Assembly: GCA_041650595.1 (NCBI GenBank)
Contig: JBAZKW010000001.1
Location: 124,001-188,000, forward strand
Reading direction: 5' to 3'
Length of the DNA stretch: 64,000 nt
From: CALFCX01 sp041650595
Lineage (GTDB): Bacteria > Margulisbacteria > WOR-1 > JAKLHX01
Part shown: positions 39,523-47,998 of the stretch, piece by piece
Numbering within the stretch: the stretch's first letter is position 1
Layout of the letters: each line of letters opens with the position of its first letter
Position numbers and translations under genes: made by a program
Notes under the pieces: generated by a model
The model's database searches: none
What the model was told of the DNA's origin: nothing
What the model saw: the letters and a program-made list of their open reading frames with translations, nothing else

Positions 39523-40986
39523 ATGGGAGTAATATATTCATTAAAGCCATTTCTTACCAGCTTGGATGCTTTGTCTGTTTCGGCGGGCGGAATCAAAGCG
39601 CGGCTTCGTGAAATTCCTGCTCTCAGATTGCGTCCGGGCCAAGAACCGAGATTGATGGGGCTTTTATTCGCAGGAGGCCCAGCTAATGTTGAGGGCGGAG
39701 TGGTAGAGCCGATAGTAAAAATTGCGGCAGAGAACGGGGTCGCGGTTTTTGGTTTTGAGGACGGCTTTAAAGGGTTGCTTGACGGAGGCAAAGGGGTCCT
39801 TTTGAATCCTTATGCAGTTCATAATTTTTCGAGGCAAGGCGGAGGGATCCTTGGAACGGATCGATTGAATCCCGACGGGCAAAAGAGAGAATGGATAGCC
39901 GATAAATTCAGGCAATGGAATATAGAAATATTGCATGGTGGCGGAGGCGATGACACTCAAAGCAGTCTTAAGCGGATGGCCAATTTAGGACTTAAAATGA
40001 TCGGAGTGGCGAAGACGGTGGATTGGGACCTTCCGTTGACTGAAACTTACGGTTTTATCACGGCATGGGCGACTATCGGTAGGATCCTGGATAGTTACAG
40101 CAATGAAACCGTATTGACTAACACAAACGCTTTGGCGCAGATAATGGGCCGAAGATCTGGAGCGTTGACATTGGCTAGTTCTCAGATGTCGGGAGCAACA
40201 AGAAGCTACATAGGCGAGGAGTTTACTCAAAAAGGATTGTTTGAACTAGTCGGGGCCGTAGAACTTGGAGACCTCTTTGCGTATAACGTGCTTTGCGATC
40301 TTGCGGCGATCAATTTGATCGACGGTCAGACAAGAACACCTGAATGGATCAAAACAAATATTGCATCCGTTGATGCTGCGGCAGTGCATGTTAATTTGGT
40401 GGCGCTGCTTAATCAAATGATAGGGATAATGAGCAGCAGAAAGGGAAGAGGATTACACGACAATCTTTTTGCCGTCGCGGAAGGGATTGCCGAGAGGCTG
40501 CCGACAGTTGTTACAGAGAAGCAGCCGGGCACTGATCTGCCGATCGAAGCAGTAGTGGAGATATTCGGCAAAAGAATACCCGTGGAGTATGACGAACACC
40601 ATAATCCTAGACTTGGCCCGATTAAGATCGGTGACGGTTTAAAAGAGCAATTAGTGGCAAAATTTACAACTAATCCGAAAAAACCCGCCAAATGGATTTT
40701 TAATCAGAATCTGACTTACGAGGGAAGATGCGTTACAACGCCGGAACAGGCGGATGTAAGAATCGGTCAAACCATGGCGATAAGAGCAATCACGGAAGCT
40801 ATCCATGGCCGGCACGGATTTCTATCGGGGTACAGGGCTTGCGAATCAGTTATGATTCCGTTCGATGATCTTCCAACGGATCCTGTAACGGGAAAAATTA
40901 TCCCCCGGGTTGTTGACCTTGGCAGCAGTTTTTATCTCGGCGCAAAACAGCTTGAATGGTTGCTCGCAAATCAGGGCCGAGATTAA
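39523..40986 (+). CDS. Divergent 6-phosphofructokinase, pyrophosphate-type motifs
   Basis: This 487-residue protein keeps the phosphofructokinase plan. It has LLFAGGPANVEGG (in place of GGDAPGxN), GGILGTDR, HGGGGDDTQSSLKR (GGDD as in pyrophosphate-dependent enzymes; ATP enzymes have GGDGS), AKTVDWDLPLTETYGFITA (Lys-Thr-x-Asp, also pyrophosphate-type, with the two catalytic Asp) and IMGRRSGALTLASS. It should reversibly phosphorylate fructose-6-phosphate, probably with pyrophosphate. Several motifs are unusually divergent and the C-terminal 150 residues are not familiar. GAGGAG precedes the ATG; promoter P6 drives it as a single gene. Confidence 0.83.
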   Translation: MGVIYSLKPFLTSLDALSVSAGGIKARLREIPALRLRPGQEPRLMGLLFAGGPANVEGGVVEPIVKIAAENGVAVFGFEDGFKGLLDGGKGVLLNPYAVHNFSRQGGGILGTDRLNPDGQKREWIADKFRQWNIEILHGGGGDDTQSSLKRMANLGLKMIGVAKTVDWDLPLTETYGFITAWATIGRILDSYSNETVLTNTNALAQIMGRRSGALTLASSQMSGATRSYIGEEFTQKGLFELVGAVELGDLFAYNVLCDLAAINLIDGQTRTPEWIKTNIASVDAAAVHVNLVALLNQMIGIMSSRKGRGLHDNLFAVAEGIAERLPTVVTEKQPGTDLPIEAVVEIFGKRIPVEYDEHHNPRLGPIKIGDGLKEQLVAKFTTNPKKPAKWIFNQNLTYEGRCVTTPEQADVRIGQTMAIRAITEAIHGRHGFLSGYRACESVMIPFDDLPTDPVTGKIIPRVVDLGSSFYLGAKQLEWLLANQGRD

Positions 40987-41020
40987 GTCCGTAGAAATTT
41001 AGTTGCATAATCAGATTAAC

Positions 41021-41048
41021 TGAAATTTCCCCGGATATTTGACGATAT
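41021..41048 (+). promoter_or_regulatory. Sigma-28-type promoter P7
   Basis: TGAAATTT, 11 bases, GACGATAT, 45 bases before the ATG at 41094. Confidence 0.8.
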
Positions 41049-41093
41049 ATTAATAGATAATCATGCCGGGTCTCGGAAAGGAGATTTAAGTAA

Positions 41094-41321
41094 ATGTCAA
41101 GCAAAGAAGAAAGGTGTCCTTCGTGCAATAAGCTTTTGATGAAAGAGGGCGAAATAAAATGCCCCAGATGCAAAGAGGTAGTTGCTGTAGGAACTCCCTG
41201 CGAATTCTTTGAAGCTTGTCCTCACAGGCGTGATATGTCAAGATACGGCACGGTTAAAAAACTTCTCAATACTCTTCCCGTGGCAATGAAAGAAAGAATG
41301 CGCCTTTCTAACTATCAATAA
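41094..41321 (+). CDS. Small zinc-ribbon protein, sigma-28-type regulon member
   Basis: A 75-residue protein with two knuckles, CPSCNKLL and CPRCKEV, spaced as in Com-like zinc ribbons (phage Mu Com has a similar CxxC...IKCPRC layout), then a second Cys-His group, CEFFEACPHRR, and a basic helical tail. It may bind nucleic acid or a protein partner. AAAGGAG precedes the ATG. It has its own sigma-28-type promoter although it is tiny, so it could be a regulatory or adaptor component of the regulon. The coaX promoter overlaps its 3' flank. Confidence 0.8.
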   Translation: MSSKEERCPSCNKLLMKEGEIKCPRCKEVVAVGTPCEFFEACPHRRDMSRYGTVKKLLNTLPVAMKERMRLSNYQ

Positions 41322-41330
41322 TCCCCGTGA

Positions 41331-41336
41331 TATAAT
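41331..41336 (+). promoter_or_regulatory. -10 box for leaderless coaX
   Basis: TATAAT exactly six bases before the coaX ATG at 41343, with no ribosome binding site. Confidence 0.55.
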
Positions 41337-41342
41337 CCAGGC

Positions 41343-42092
41343 ATGCTGCTTGCGATAGACATAGGAAATACCAATATAGTCGCCGCTCTGTGCGACAACG
41401 GAAAAATAAAAGATTCCGTACGTTTTGAAACTGCCGACAAAAGGACCTTTGGATTTCTTTCTTCTTTTAAAAATAATTTTGTGGAAGGCGTAATGATATC
41501 CAGTGTTGTTCCAAAAATAGATAAAAAGATCGCATCAATGATCTTAAAAATATACGGAGTAAACCCTTTTTTTGTTTCGGCAGGAATATTTGACGGTATC
41601 ATGGGGATAAGGCTCAAAAACAAAAGAGAAATAGGTTCCGACAGGCTGGTAAACGCATTTGCCGCGTCAAGACTGTACGGCAAACCTTCCATAATCATAG
41701 ATTTTGGTACGGCGACCACTTTTTGTGCGGTTGATAGGAAGGGCAGGTACCTTGGGGGGGCGATAGCTCCGGGGATCTCTATATCAAGAGACGCTCTTTA
41801 CGAAAAGACCGCCAAACTTCCTCTTGTTGATCTGAGTTTCCCTTCGGCTGTGATAGGCACCAATACTGTCTCGGCCATGCAGTCAGGGATACTTTATGGT
41901 TATGTTGGGATAGTTGAGAGTCTAGTGTCCCGCTTCAAAAAGGTCCTGGGAAAAGACACCCGTGTCATAGCTACGGGAGGCCTGGCGGGGAAGATCTCCT
42001 CTAAAACTGATATAATTGAAATTGTTGATCCCGATCTCACATTGAAGGGACTTGGCCTCCTATGGGAAAAGATATGGAAGATAAGCCGATAG
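41343..42092 (+). CDS. coaX: Type III pantothenate kinase
   Basis: First step of CoA synthesis from pantothenate; type III enzymes need a monovalent cation and resist CoA feedback. The 249-residue protein has LLAIDIGNTNIVAAL (phosphate 1), GSDRLVNAFAAS, IIIDFGTATTFCAVD and GGAIAPGISISRDAL, all family hallmarks. The start is fixed by the N-terminal motif, and the TATAAT box six bases upstream implies a leaderless transcript. lysS begins inside its 3' end. Confidence 0.96.
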   Translation: MLLAIDIGNTNIVAALCDNGKIKDSVRFETADKRTFGFLSSFKNNFVEGVMISSVVPKIDKKIASMILKIYGVNPFFVSAGIFDGIMGIRLKNKREIGSDRLVNAFAASRLYGKPSIIIDFGTATTFCAVDRKGRYLGGAIAPGISISRDALYEKTAKLPLVDLSFPSAVIGTNTVSAMQSGILYGYVGIVESLVSRFKKVLGKDTRVIATGGLAGKISSKTDIIEIVDPDLTLKGLGLLWEKIWKISR

Positions 42093-43570
42093 AAAACAAG
42101 CAGGAGCTCAGCGAATTATTGCAAATTCGAAGAGACAAGCTGGGCTTTTTTAGGTCCAAGGGCATGGAGCCATATGCCTATAATTTCAAGAAAGATGCGG
42201 ATGCCATTTCTCTTCTCGATAAATATAAAGACATTGAACATAACCAGGAAAGCGAAAAAGAATACCATATTGCCGGCAGGCTTGTGCTCAAAAGAGGGCA
42301 CGGGAAGGCGGCTTTTGGCCATATACAGGATGTTTCCGGAAAGATACAGATATATGTAAGACAGGATAATATCGGTCCGGAAAAGTTTGAGATATTTGAA
42401 AAGGTGGATATCGGGGATTTTATAGGAGTAAAAGGTAAAATATTCAAGACAAAGACGGGGGAAGTTACCCTAAAAGCGGTTGATTTTGTCCTGCTGACCA
42501 AATCCCTTCATCCTCTGCCGGAAAAATGGCACGGCCTGCAGGACATTGAGATGAGATACCGCCAGCGTTATGTGGACCTTATCGTCAATCCTGAAGTCAA
42601 AAGGGTATTTGAACTGCGCAGCAAGATGATATCTCATATAAGAAAATATCTCGAAGACAAGGGATTCCTTGAAGTGGAAACGCCTATACTACATGTCCTT
42701 CAGGGAGGAGCGGCGGCCAGGCCTTTCAAAACGCATCACAATGCTCTTAATATGCCGCTATTTTTAAGGATCGCTCCGGAGCTTTATCTGAAAAGGCTCA
42801 TCGTAGGCGGTTTTGAAAAAGTGTTCGAGCTGGGCAGGGTGTTCAGGAACGAAGGCCTTTCTTTTAAGCACAATCCCGAATATACCATGATAGAGATATA
42901 TCAGGCGTACGCGGATTATGAAGATATCATGAAACTGACGGAAGAATTGATATCCGATGCCGTAAAAACGGTTTTCGGGACGCTAAAGATAAAATTCAAG
43001 GAACACGAGCTTGATTTTGCGCCTCCGTGGAAAAGAATGACCTTGTCGGACGCCCTGAAGCATTTTGCGGGCATAGACATAAACATACCTTTGGACCAAT
43101 TGAGAGCTTTGGCAAAAGACAGGGGAGTCGATAATGTTGCGTCTCTGGGAGAGGGCAAGCTGATCAACGAACTTTACGACCGTTTTGTCGAGCCGCATCT
43201 TTTGCAGCCGACATTTATCATGGATTATCCGCTCGAGACCTCTCCTCTGGCAAAAAAGAAAAGGAACAATCCCAAGCTTGTCGAAAGGTTCGAGCTTATA
43301 ATCTCCGGGATGGAACTGGCAAACGCATTTTCGGAATTAAATGACCCGATAGACCAGCGCGGCCGTTTTGAAAAACAGATGGAACTGAAAAAAGCCGGGG
43401 ACGAAGAAACGGAGTCCCTGGATGAAGATTATGTAAGGGCCCTGGAATACGGCATGCCGCCCACTGCCGGACTGGGGATCGGGATCGACAGGCTTATAAT
43501 GCTGCTCACGGATTCTCACTCTATTAAAGATGTTTTGTTATTTCCGCATATGAAACCTATAGAACTATGA
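42062..43570 (+). CDS. lysS: Lysyl-tRNA synthetase, class II
   Basis: The 502-residue enzyme has the N-terminal OB-fold anticodon-binding domain (EYHIAGRLVLKRGHGKAAFGHIQDVSGKIQIYV) and the class II core: motif 1 MISHIRKYLEDKGFLEVETPIL, motif 2 FRNEGLSFKHNPEYTMIE and motif 3 GLGIGIDRLIMLL. Length is normal. It overlaps coaX by 31 bases; ATG 42074 is an alternative start four codons on, and neither has a strong ribosome site. Its stop overlaps the start of metV (ATGA), so coaX-lysS-metV-metF forms one tightly packed unit. Confidence 0.97.
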   Translation: MGKDMEDKPIENKQELSELLQIRRDKLGFFRSKGMEPYAYNFKKDADAISLLDKYKDIEHNQESEKEYHIAGRLVLKRGHGKAAFGHIQDVSGKIQIYVRQDNIGPEKFEIFEKVDIGDFIGVKGKIFKTKTGEVTLKAVDFVLLTKSLHPLPEKWHGLQDIEMRYRQRYVDLIVNPEVKRVFELRSKMISHIRKYLEDKGFLEVETPILHVLQGGAAARPFKTHHNALNMPLFLRIAPELYLKRLIVGGFEKVFELGRVFRNEGLSFKHNPEYTMIEIYQAYADYEDIMKLTEELISDAVKTVFGTLKIKFKEHELDFAPPWKRMTLSDALKHFAGIDINIPLDQLRALAKDRGVDNVASLGEGKLINELYDRFVEPHLLQPTFIMDYPLETSPLAKKKRNNPKLVERFELIISGMELANAFSELNDPIDQRGRFEKQMELKKAGDEETESLDEDYVRALEYGMPPTAGLGIGIDRLIMLLTDSHSIKDVLLFPHMKPIEL

Positions 43571-44208
43571 TACTTACAGAACAAAAGAAATACGACGAAA
43601 TTATAAAGATGCTTGAGGCTGCAAAAAGCGTTTTTATTGTAGGCTGCGGTACATGTGCGACGACGGCGGCCACAGGCGGTGAGGCTCAGGTAAAAGAATT
43701 TGCGGATAAACTTAAAAAAGACGGTAAAAAGGTGGTTGGAACGGTGGTTGTTGAGGCTACTTGTGACAGTAGACTCAGCAAAAAGGACTTTTCTGCGCAT
43801 AAAGATGAAATAGAGAAAGCAGATGCTTTTCTGGTTATGGCCTGCGGTGCCGGAGTTCAGACTATTTCCGGACTTGTAGGGAAAGCAGTATTTCCGGCAC
43901 TTAACTCCATGTTCGTGGCCAAAATAGAGCGGGTGGGTAAATATTATGAGATGTGCACTACCTGCGGGGATTGCCAGCTGGACAGGACCGGCGGTATTTG
44001 CCTTGTGACCAGATGCCCCAAGAATACGCTTAACGGTCCGTGCGGAGGCTCTGTCGACGGAAAATGCGAAGTGAACCAGGACAATGACTGCGCCTGGGCT
44101 CTTATAGAAGAAAGACTGAAACAGATCAATAAGATCGACAATATTTCGGAGTTCGAGCCGGTAAAAGACTGGACAACAGCCATACGCCCAAGAAAAATGG
44201 AGAAATAG
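43567..44208 (+). CDS. metV: Methylenetetrahydrofolate reductase C-terminal domain protein (MetV-like)
   Basis: A 213-residue iron-sulfur/zinc protein of the MTHFR_C type. It has IVGCGTCATTAATGGEAQV near the N-terminus and a Cys-rich C-terminal half (CTTCGDCQLDRTGGICLVTRCPKNTLNGPCGGSVDGKCEV). In acetogens MetV partners MetF to reduce methylene-tetrahydrofolate in the Wood-Ljungdahl methyl branch. The start overlaps the lysS stop, and metF follows directly after the stop. The pair fits an anaerobic MetVF reductase, although no other Wood-Ljungdahl gene lies in the window. Confidence 0.9.
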   Translation: MILTEQKKYDEIIKMLEAAKSVFIVGCGTCATTAATGGEAQVKEFADKLKKDGKKVVGTVVVEATCDSRLSKKDFSAHKDEIEKADAFLVMACGAGVQTISGLVGKAVFPALNSMFVAKIERVGKYYEMCTTCGDCQLDRTGGICLVTRCPKNTLNGPCGGSVDGKCEVNQDNDCAWALIEERLKQINKIDNISEFEPVKDWTTAIRPRKMEK

Positions 44209-45069
44209 ATGTCCTTTGAAAAGGCATTAAAGACCAAGAAATTTACAGTTACGGCGGAAATATTCCCTCCCAAAGGCACAGATACCGCCGCTGCGCTCAA
44301 AAAATCCGAAGATCTTAAGGACATAGTCGATGCGATAAATGTAACCGACAACCAGCGCGCGGTAATGCGCATGAATCCCATTGTTCTCTGCCACCAGCTG
44401 GTGCACAAAGGCATAGACGCGATATATCAGATGTCCTGCAGGGACCGCAACAGCATGGGGCTTTCCAGCGATATACTTGCCGCTTCCTCGCTTGGTATAA
44501 AGAATGTCCTTGCGGTCACGGGAGATTATCCGCTGAGGAACGGAAAAATGCTGGCAAAGCCGGTCTTTGAACTGGATTCCGTACAATTGCTGGACTTAAT
44601 AGGAAAACTTGAAAAAGGCTCTGATCTTAACGGCGCGAAATTAGAATCCTCTCCAAAATTTTGCCGCGGAGCTGTCGTAAATCCCTGCAGCGAGCAAATA
44701 AGTATGCAGATACTCAAACTCAAAAAAAAGGTCGACGCAGGAGCCTCATTTATTCAGACGCAAGTGATCTTTGATATTGATTCGTTTAAGAAATTCAGGG
44801 ACAAGAGCTCCGCGATAAAAACAAAGTATTTGCTCGGGATATTTCCGTTAAAGTCTCTTTCGGTAGCGCAATTCATGGCCGAAAAAGTTCCGGGCGTAAA
44901 AGTTCCTGAAAAAGTCCTTGTAAGGATGCAAAATGCCAAGGACCCGCTTCAAGAGGGGATAACTATAGCGGTTGAAACTATAAAAGAACTACGCTCTTAC
45001 TGCGACGGAGTCCATTTTATGACAATGAATGATACTGATGTGGTCAAAAAGATCATGGCGCGTATCTAG
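44209..45069 (+). CDS. metF: Methylenetetrahydrofolate reductase (MetF-like)
   Basis: The 286-residue flavoprotein reduces 5,10-methylene- to 5-methyl-tetrahydrofolate. Visible family segments are VTAEIFPPKGTD (catalytic Glu), DAINVTDNQRAVMRM, GIDAIYQMSCRDRNSMGL, NVLAVTGDYP and GASFIQTQVIFD. It directly follows metV, the usual order for the two-subunit enzyme. It shares its last four bases with the convergent gene on the other strand. Confidence 0.95.
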   Translation: MSFEKALKTKKFTVTAEIFPPKGTDTAAALKKSEDLKDIVDAINVTDNQRAVMRMNPIVLCHQLVHKGIDAIYQMSCRDRNSMGLSSDILAASSLGIKNVLAVTGDYPLRNGKMLAKPVFELDSVQLLDLIGKLEKGSDLNGAKLESSPKFCRGAVVNPCSEQISMQILKLKKKVDAGASFIQTQVIFDIDSFKKFRDKSSAIKTKYLLGIFPLKSLSVAQFMAEKVPGVKVPEKVLVRMQNAKDPLQEGITIAVETIKELRSYCDGVHFMTMNDTDVVKKIMARI

Positions 45070-46934
45070 ATACTTCCTGCTCCGACATTTAATCCGGTCG
45101 ATACAACAAGACCAGGGGTATATTCATCATAAGCTATCCCTTGTTTTATTGTTTTGACTGTTTCTTTTGTGTTGAAGATCAGATTGAGAGGAGTTGTGAC
45201 TACGCTTGCAGGACCCGCAAATGTACCGAGAACGTTCTGTATATTGGTAGATAATATCTTTTGCCCACGCGTCGGATTCGGGAATGCTTTCCTGTGAACA
45301 GCGTCAAATCCGGTAGCCAGCGTCTGTCCGGGTAAAGTGACCGTGTTGGTAGCCCCTTTTACGGCGTATTTTATCCCTCCGAAAAATCCGACACCGTCCC
45401 CCGGCCTAAATGCAGCGGCTATTCCTGAAAAGAACATCGGCAACGATCCTTTTGCCTTGGTCTCAAGAGCGGTTACTGCGCCGTTTTTCATCAGCTCTGC
45501 CTGCACGGCCCTTTCTTTAGAGACTGTGCCATAAATATCAACAAGAGAAGCAAAGGCGCTGGAATCAGCGATCTGTTCATTATTGCCTATGGTCAACTTC
45601 ATGGCTTTAAAGATGTTTTCAAGCTGTGTTCCTACTTCAGGCGACTCTGTTATCATCTGCCGGCATTTTTCAAGATTTTCTTTGCCGGACGATGCCAGTT
45701 TCATGATTTCTTCAAGCTTTGCCTGCGTTTTTAGACCGGTCTCAAAAGTGTTGCGGTCATATTGATACCCGTTATTTTTAAGCCACTGATCGGTCTCTTT
45801 CCTGTGGCCTCTTTCGGTACTCTTTGCCACTGAATCCCTCAAGTCGCCGTCAAATTGAGCGGCAAGATCGTATTGGCCAAGTGATACGAGTTTCTCAATC
45901 TTTTCTTTGTACAGGTCCAACGTAAGTTCTCTGGCTTTTCCGAGGTCTTTGTTGTCTCCGGTCCTTGCAGCCAGGAACTCCTTGGATTTCTGCAGGAATT
46001 TTTCCGTTTCCGGCGTAGCCTTGCCGTTGTTCAGCAATTTATCCGCTGCTTCAAGATTTTTTAGCTCTCTTGCCATCTCTTTGTATTTGCCGGGACCTCC
46101 GTGCATCAGCATCAGGCATTTATAAGGCGCGGTAAATTTGATCGCTTCTATCTCTTTTTTTCTGTCTTCCATCACGCGGTTATCGAACTCTGATGACAGC
46201 CTGTCGGCCAGTTTTTCTCTTAATTTCTGAGTCCTGTGGTCCTGGGGTATGACCAGTTTTCCGTCTTGTCCTATCGTTATGCGCTCTTTTCCGATATACA
46301 GATTTCCGTCCTTGCCTGTTTCAACTGAGTGAGTACCGGGGAGTCCGGTCTGTTCTTTGTCTACGTATTTGCTCAGCGAACGTTCCAGATCCGGATCAAG
46401 TCCTGATTTTTTAACTTCTTCTTGTGACAGTCTTTTTGGTATTGTCATCGCTTTTGAGACTTCTTCTTTTGCTATCGGATGGACAATTTGATTAAGCTCG
46501 GCTGCGCCTTCAGGAGCTATATCAATGCGGCCGCCAGGAATAATGTCTGCGAGCCCGCCTTTTGGAGTAATGTCCTGAGCTGCGAGTTTTGCTGTAAAAG
46601 AATCTTCAGTCAGCTTGGTAGAAGCTTTTTGGGTTTTGTCTATCAGAAGCTGCTGCAGTGCCTGAGCGCTTTGGATGCCTTTGATCCCGAGCCTGCTTTT
46701 TTGTTCCTGTGACAATCCTGCATAAAGAGTCTCGGAGTTGATATGGCCGGATTCATCCGTGCTCTTTTTTACAAGTTCCTTGGTTTGCGGAAGGGGTTGA
46801 GCGAATTTCGTCTCCAAACACAATACATTGCTTGCCGTGGTGACAGGGGCACTATAAGCAGGAGCACTTGCAGTATTGGAAGTTTTTGGCGATGAGCCCG
46901 AAGCAACCGCACTTGTATTGCCGCCGTCCGCCAT
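45066..46934 (-). CDS. Large unknown protein with low-complexity N-terminus
   Basis: A 622-residue protein of no recognised family. The first 35 residues are Ser/Ala/Thr-rich and lack a classical signal peptide. The middle (about 190-440) is strongly charged and helical, with likely coiled coils. The last 130 residues are Gly/Ala/Val-rich with weakly hydrophobic stretches (PMFFSGIAAAF, GTFAGPASVVTTPLNLIF). A flexible N-terminus before helical domains is also seen in substrates of contact-dependent secretion systems, but no such genes are nearby. AAGGAG lies seven bases before the ATG. No sigma-28-type element is seen upstream. Confidence 0.75.
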   Translation of the reverse strand: MADGGNTSAVASGSSPKTSNTASAPAYSAPVTTASNVLCLETKFAQPLPQTKELVKKSTDESGHINSETLYAGLSQEQKSRLGIKGIQSAQALQQLLIDKTQKASTKLTEDSFTAKLAAQDITPKGGLADIIPGGRIDIAPEGAAELNQIVHPIAKEEVSKAMTIPKRLSQEEVKKSGLDPDLERSLSKYVDKEQTGLPGTHSVETGKDGNLYIGKERITIGQDGKLVIPQDHRTQKLREKLADRLSSEFDNRVMEDRKKEIEAIKFTAPYKCLMLMHGGPGKYKEMARELKNLEAADKLLNNGKATPETEKFLQKSKEFLAARTGDNKDLGKARELTLDLYKEKIEKLVSLGQYDLAAQFDGDLRDSVAKSTERGHRKETDQWLKNNGYQYDRNTFETGLKTQAKLEEIMKLASSGKENLEKCRQMITESPEVGTQLENIFKAMKLTIGNNEQIADSSAFASLVDIYGTVSKERAVQAELMKNGAVTALETKAKGSLPMFFSGIAAAFRPGDGVGFFGGIKYAVKGATNTVTLPGQTLATGFDAVHRKAFPNPTRGQKILSTNIQNVLGTFAGPASVVTTPLNLIFNTKETVKTIKQGIAYDEYTPGLVVSTGLNVGAGSI

Positions 46935-47014
46935 TGGGTTCTCCTTATTTTACGTTCTAATCCCTTTTAATATACTTCGATATATAAGGGGGGTATCTTG
47001 CACGTAAATTACGG

Positions 47015-47932
47015 CTAAAATTGGGGTGGGAGCTCTAGGGGGAACGCGTGGGATATGTTCTCTATATAGGATTCAATATCTTTTATTTTATAATGTATCA
47101 TTTCTTTTAGGCCAAAATGGGCCATATTTGCGGCAGATAGTGCTCCCGCACGCAAACAAACGGTACTGCCCTTTCTGGCATCAGACCCGCTCTCAAAAAA
47201 ACCGCACCATATCCTTGCGTCCAGCCGGCCCGGTCTTTCTATTGTCAGCATCAAGTTATTTTTGTCGCCGAAACTCCCGCAAAAGTATTTCCGTATTGTA
47301 TTTTTATCGTCAAAAGAACGCGTTTTTGGCGACAGTATCACCACGCTGTTTTTGGACCTTTTTATGCCGTCGATCAGTTCTGTATCACCGGTAAAATGGC
47401 CTCTGCCGGCAAGCACGATTATCCTGCATGGAGCGGATACTGTATTGATAGTCGAAAGCATACTTTTATTGCGCCCTTTTACCGCCTCATCCAGTTCGGC
47501 AAATAGCCTGTCAGCATCCTGTTTTGTATTGACAGTGTCAAGAAGGGTTCTGGCTATTTCCAGGCACCTGAGGGTCAGCCTTACATTGTCCCACCCGATC
47601 ACCATGATATCTGATGTGACGCTACCGGTCTCCATGAACTCTCTTTTTTTGGCAAATTCAAGGAACGGGACTCTTTCCATAAGTACAACATCACCTGTAC
47701 GTGCTATCAACCGCAGCAGTTCCGAATTAAAAGCCTCGTCCAGATTGGATGTGTGCTGCGGATCTCCCAGACAAATGACTTTGGCACTAGATATGTCGCT
47801 GTTGCTTTGCGGATCGATATCAAAATTTTCTTTGACAAAAGCCTCAACGGATAATTGTTTCTCTTCTTTTAACGCGCCAAAAACCGATATTAGTATCCCG
47901 GAAGTGACGGGGCTGGCAATGCTTGTGATCAT
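47015..47932 (-). CDS. TraB/ChaN-like protein of unknown role, sigma-28-type regulon member
   Basis: A 305-residue protein. The pattern ICLGDPQHTSNLDEAFNSELL, DVVLMERVP and RIIVLAGRGHFTGDTELIDGI recalls the TraB/GumN/ChaN-like fold ('v.lGe.H......', '...E.', '...G.gH..G...'), in which His and Glu residues line a putative metal site; this assignment is tentative. The N-terminus is mildly hydrophobic without a clear signal. The ATG is ten bases after promoter P8, so the leader is only about three bases and no ribosome site is present. Confidence 0.7.
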   Translation of the reverse strand: MITSIASPVTSGILISVFGALKEEKQLSVEAFVKENFDIDPQSNSDISSAKVICLGDPQHTSNLDEAFNSELLRLIARTGDVVLMERVPFLEFAKKREFMETGSVTSDIMVIGWDNVRLTLRCLEIARTLLDTVNTKQDADRLFAELDEAVKGRNKSMLSTINTVSAPCRIIVLAGRGHFTGDTELIDGIKRSKNSVVILSPKTRSFDDKNTIRKYFCGSFGDKNNLMLTIERPGRLDARIWCGFFESGSDARKGSTVCLRAGALSAANMAHFGLKEMIHYKIKDIESYIENISHAFPLELPPQF

Positions 47933-47942
47933 GGCAATAATA

Positions 47943-47970
47943 TCTCGACTCGATTTTGGCGAAATTTCAG
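47943..47970 (-). promoter_or_regulatory. Sigma-28-type promoter P8
   Basis: On the minus strand TGAAATTT, 11 bases, GTCGAGAT. The -10 ends ten bases before the ATG at 47932, giving a near-leaderless transcript. Confidence 0.72.
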
Positions 47971-47998
47971 TTATATCGGTGAAATGAAGGGAAAAGGA

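Noticed and set aside
46935..47014. Possible twelfth sigma-28-type promoter before the 622-residue unknown gene
   Set aside because: The nearest fit has GCAA instead of GAAA and a spacing of 16, not 15; the match is no better than chance next to the eleven exact sites.
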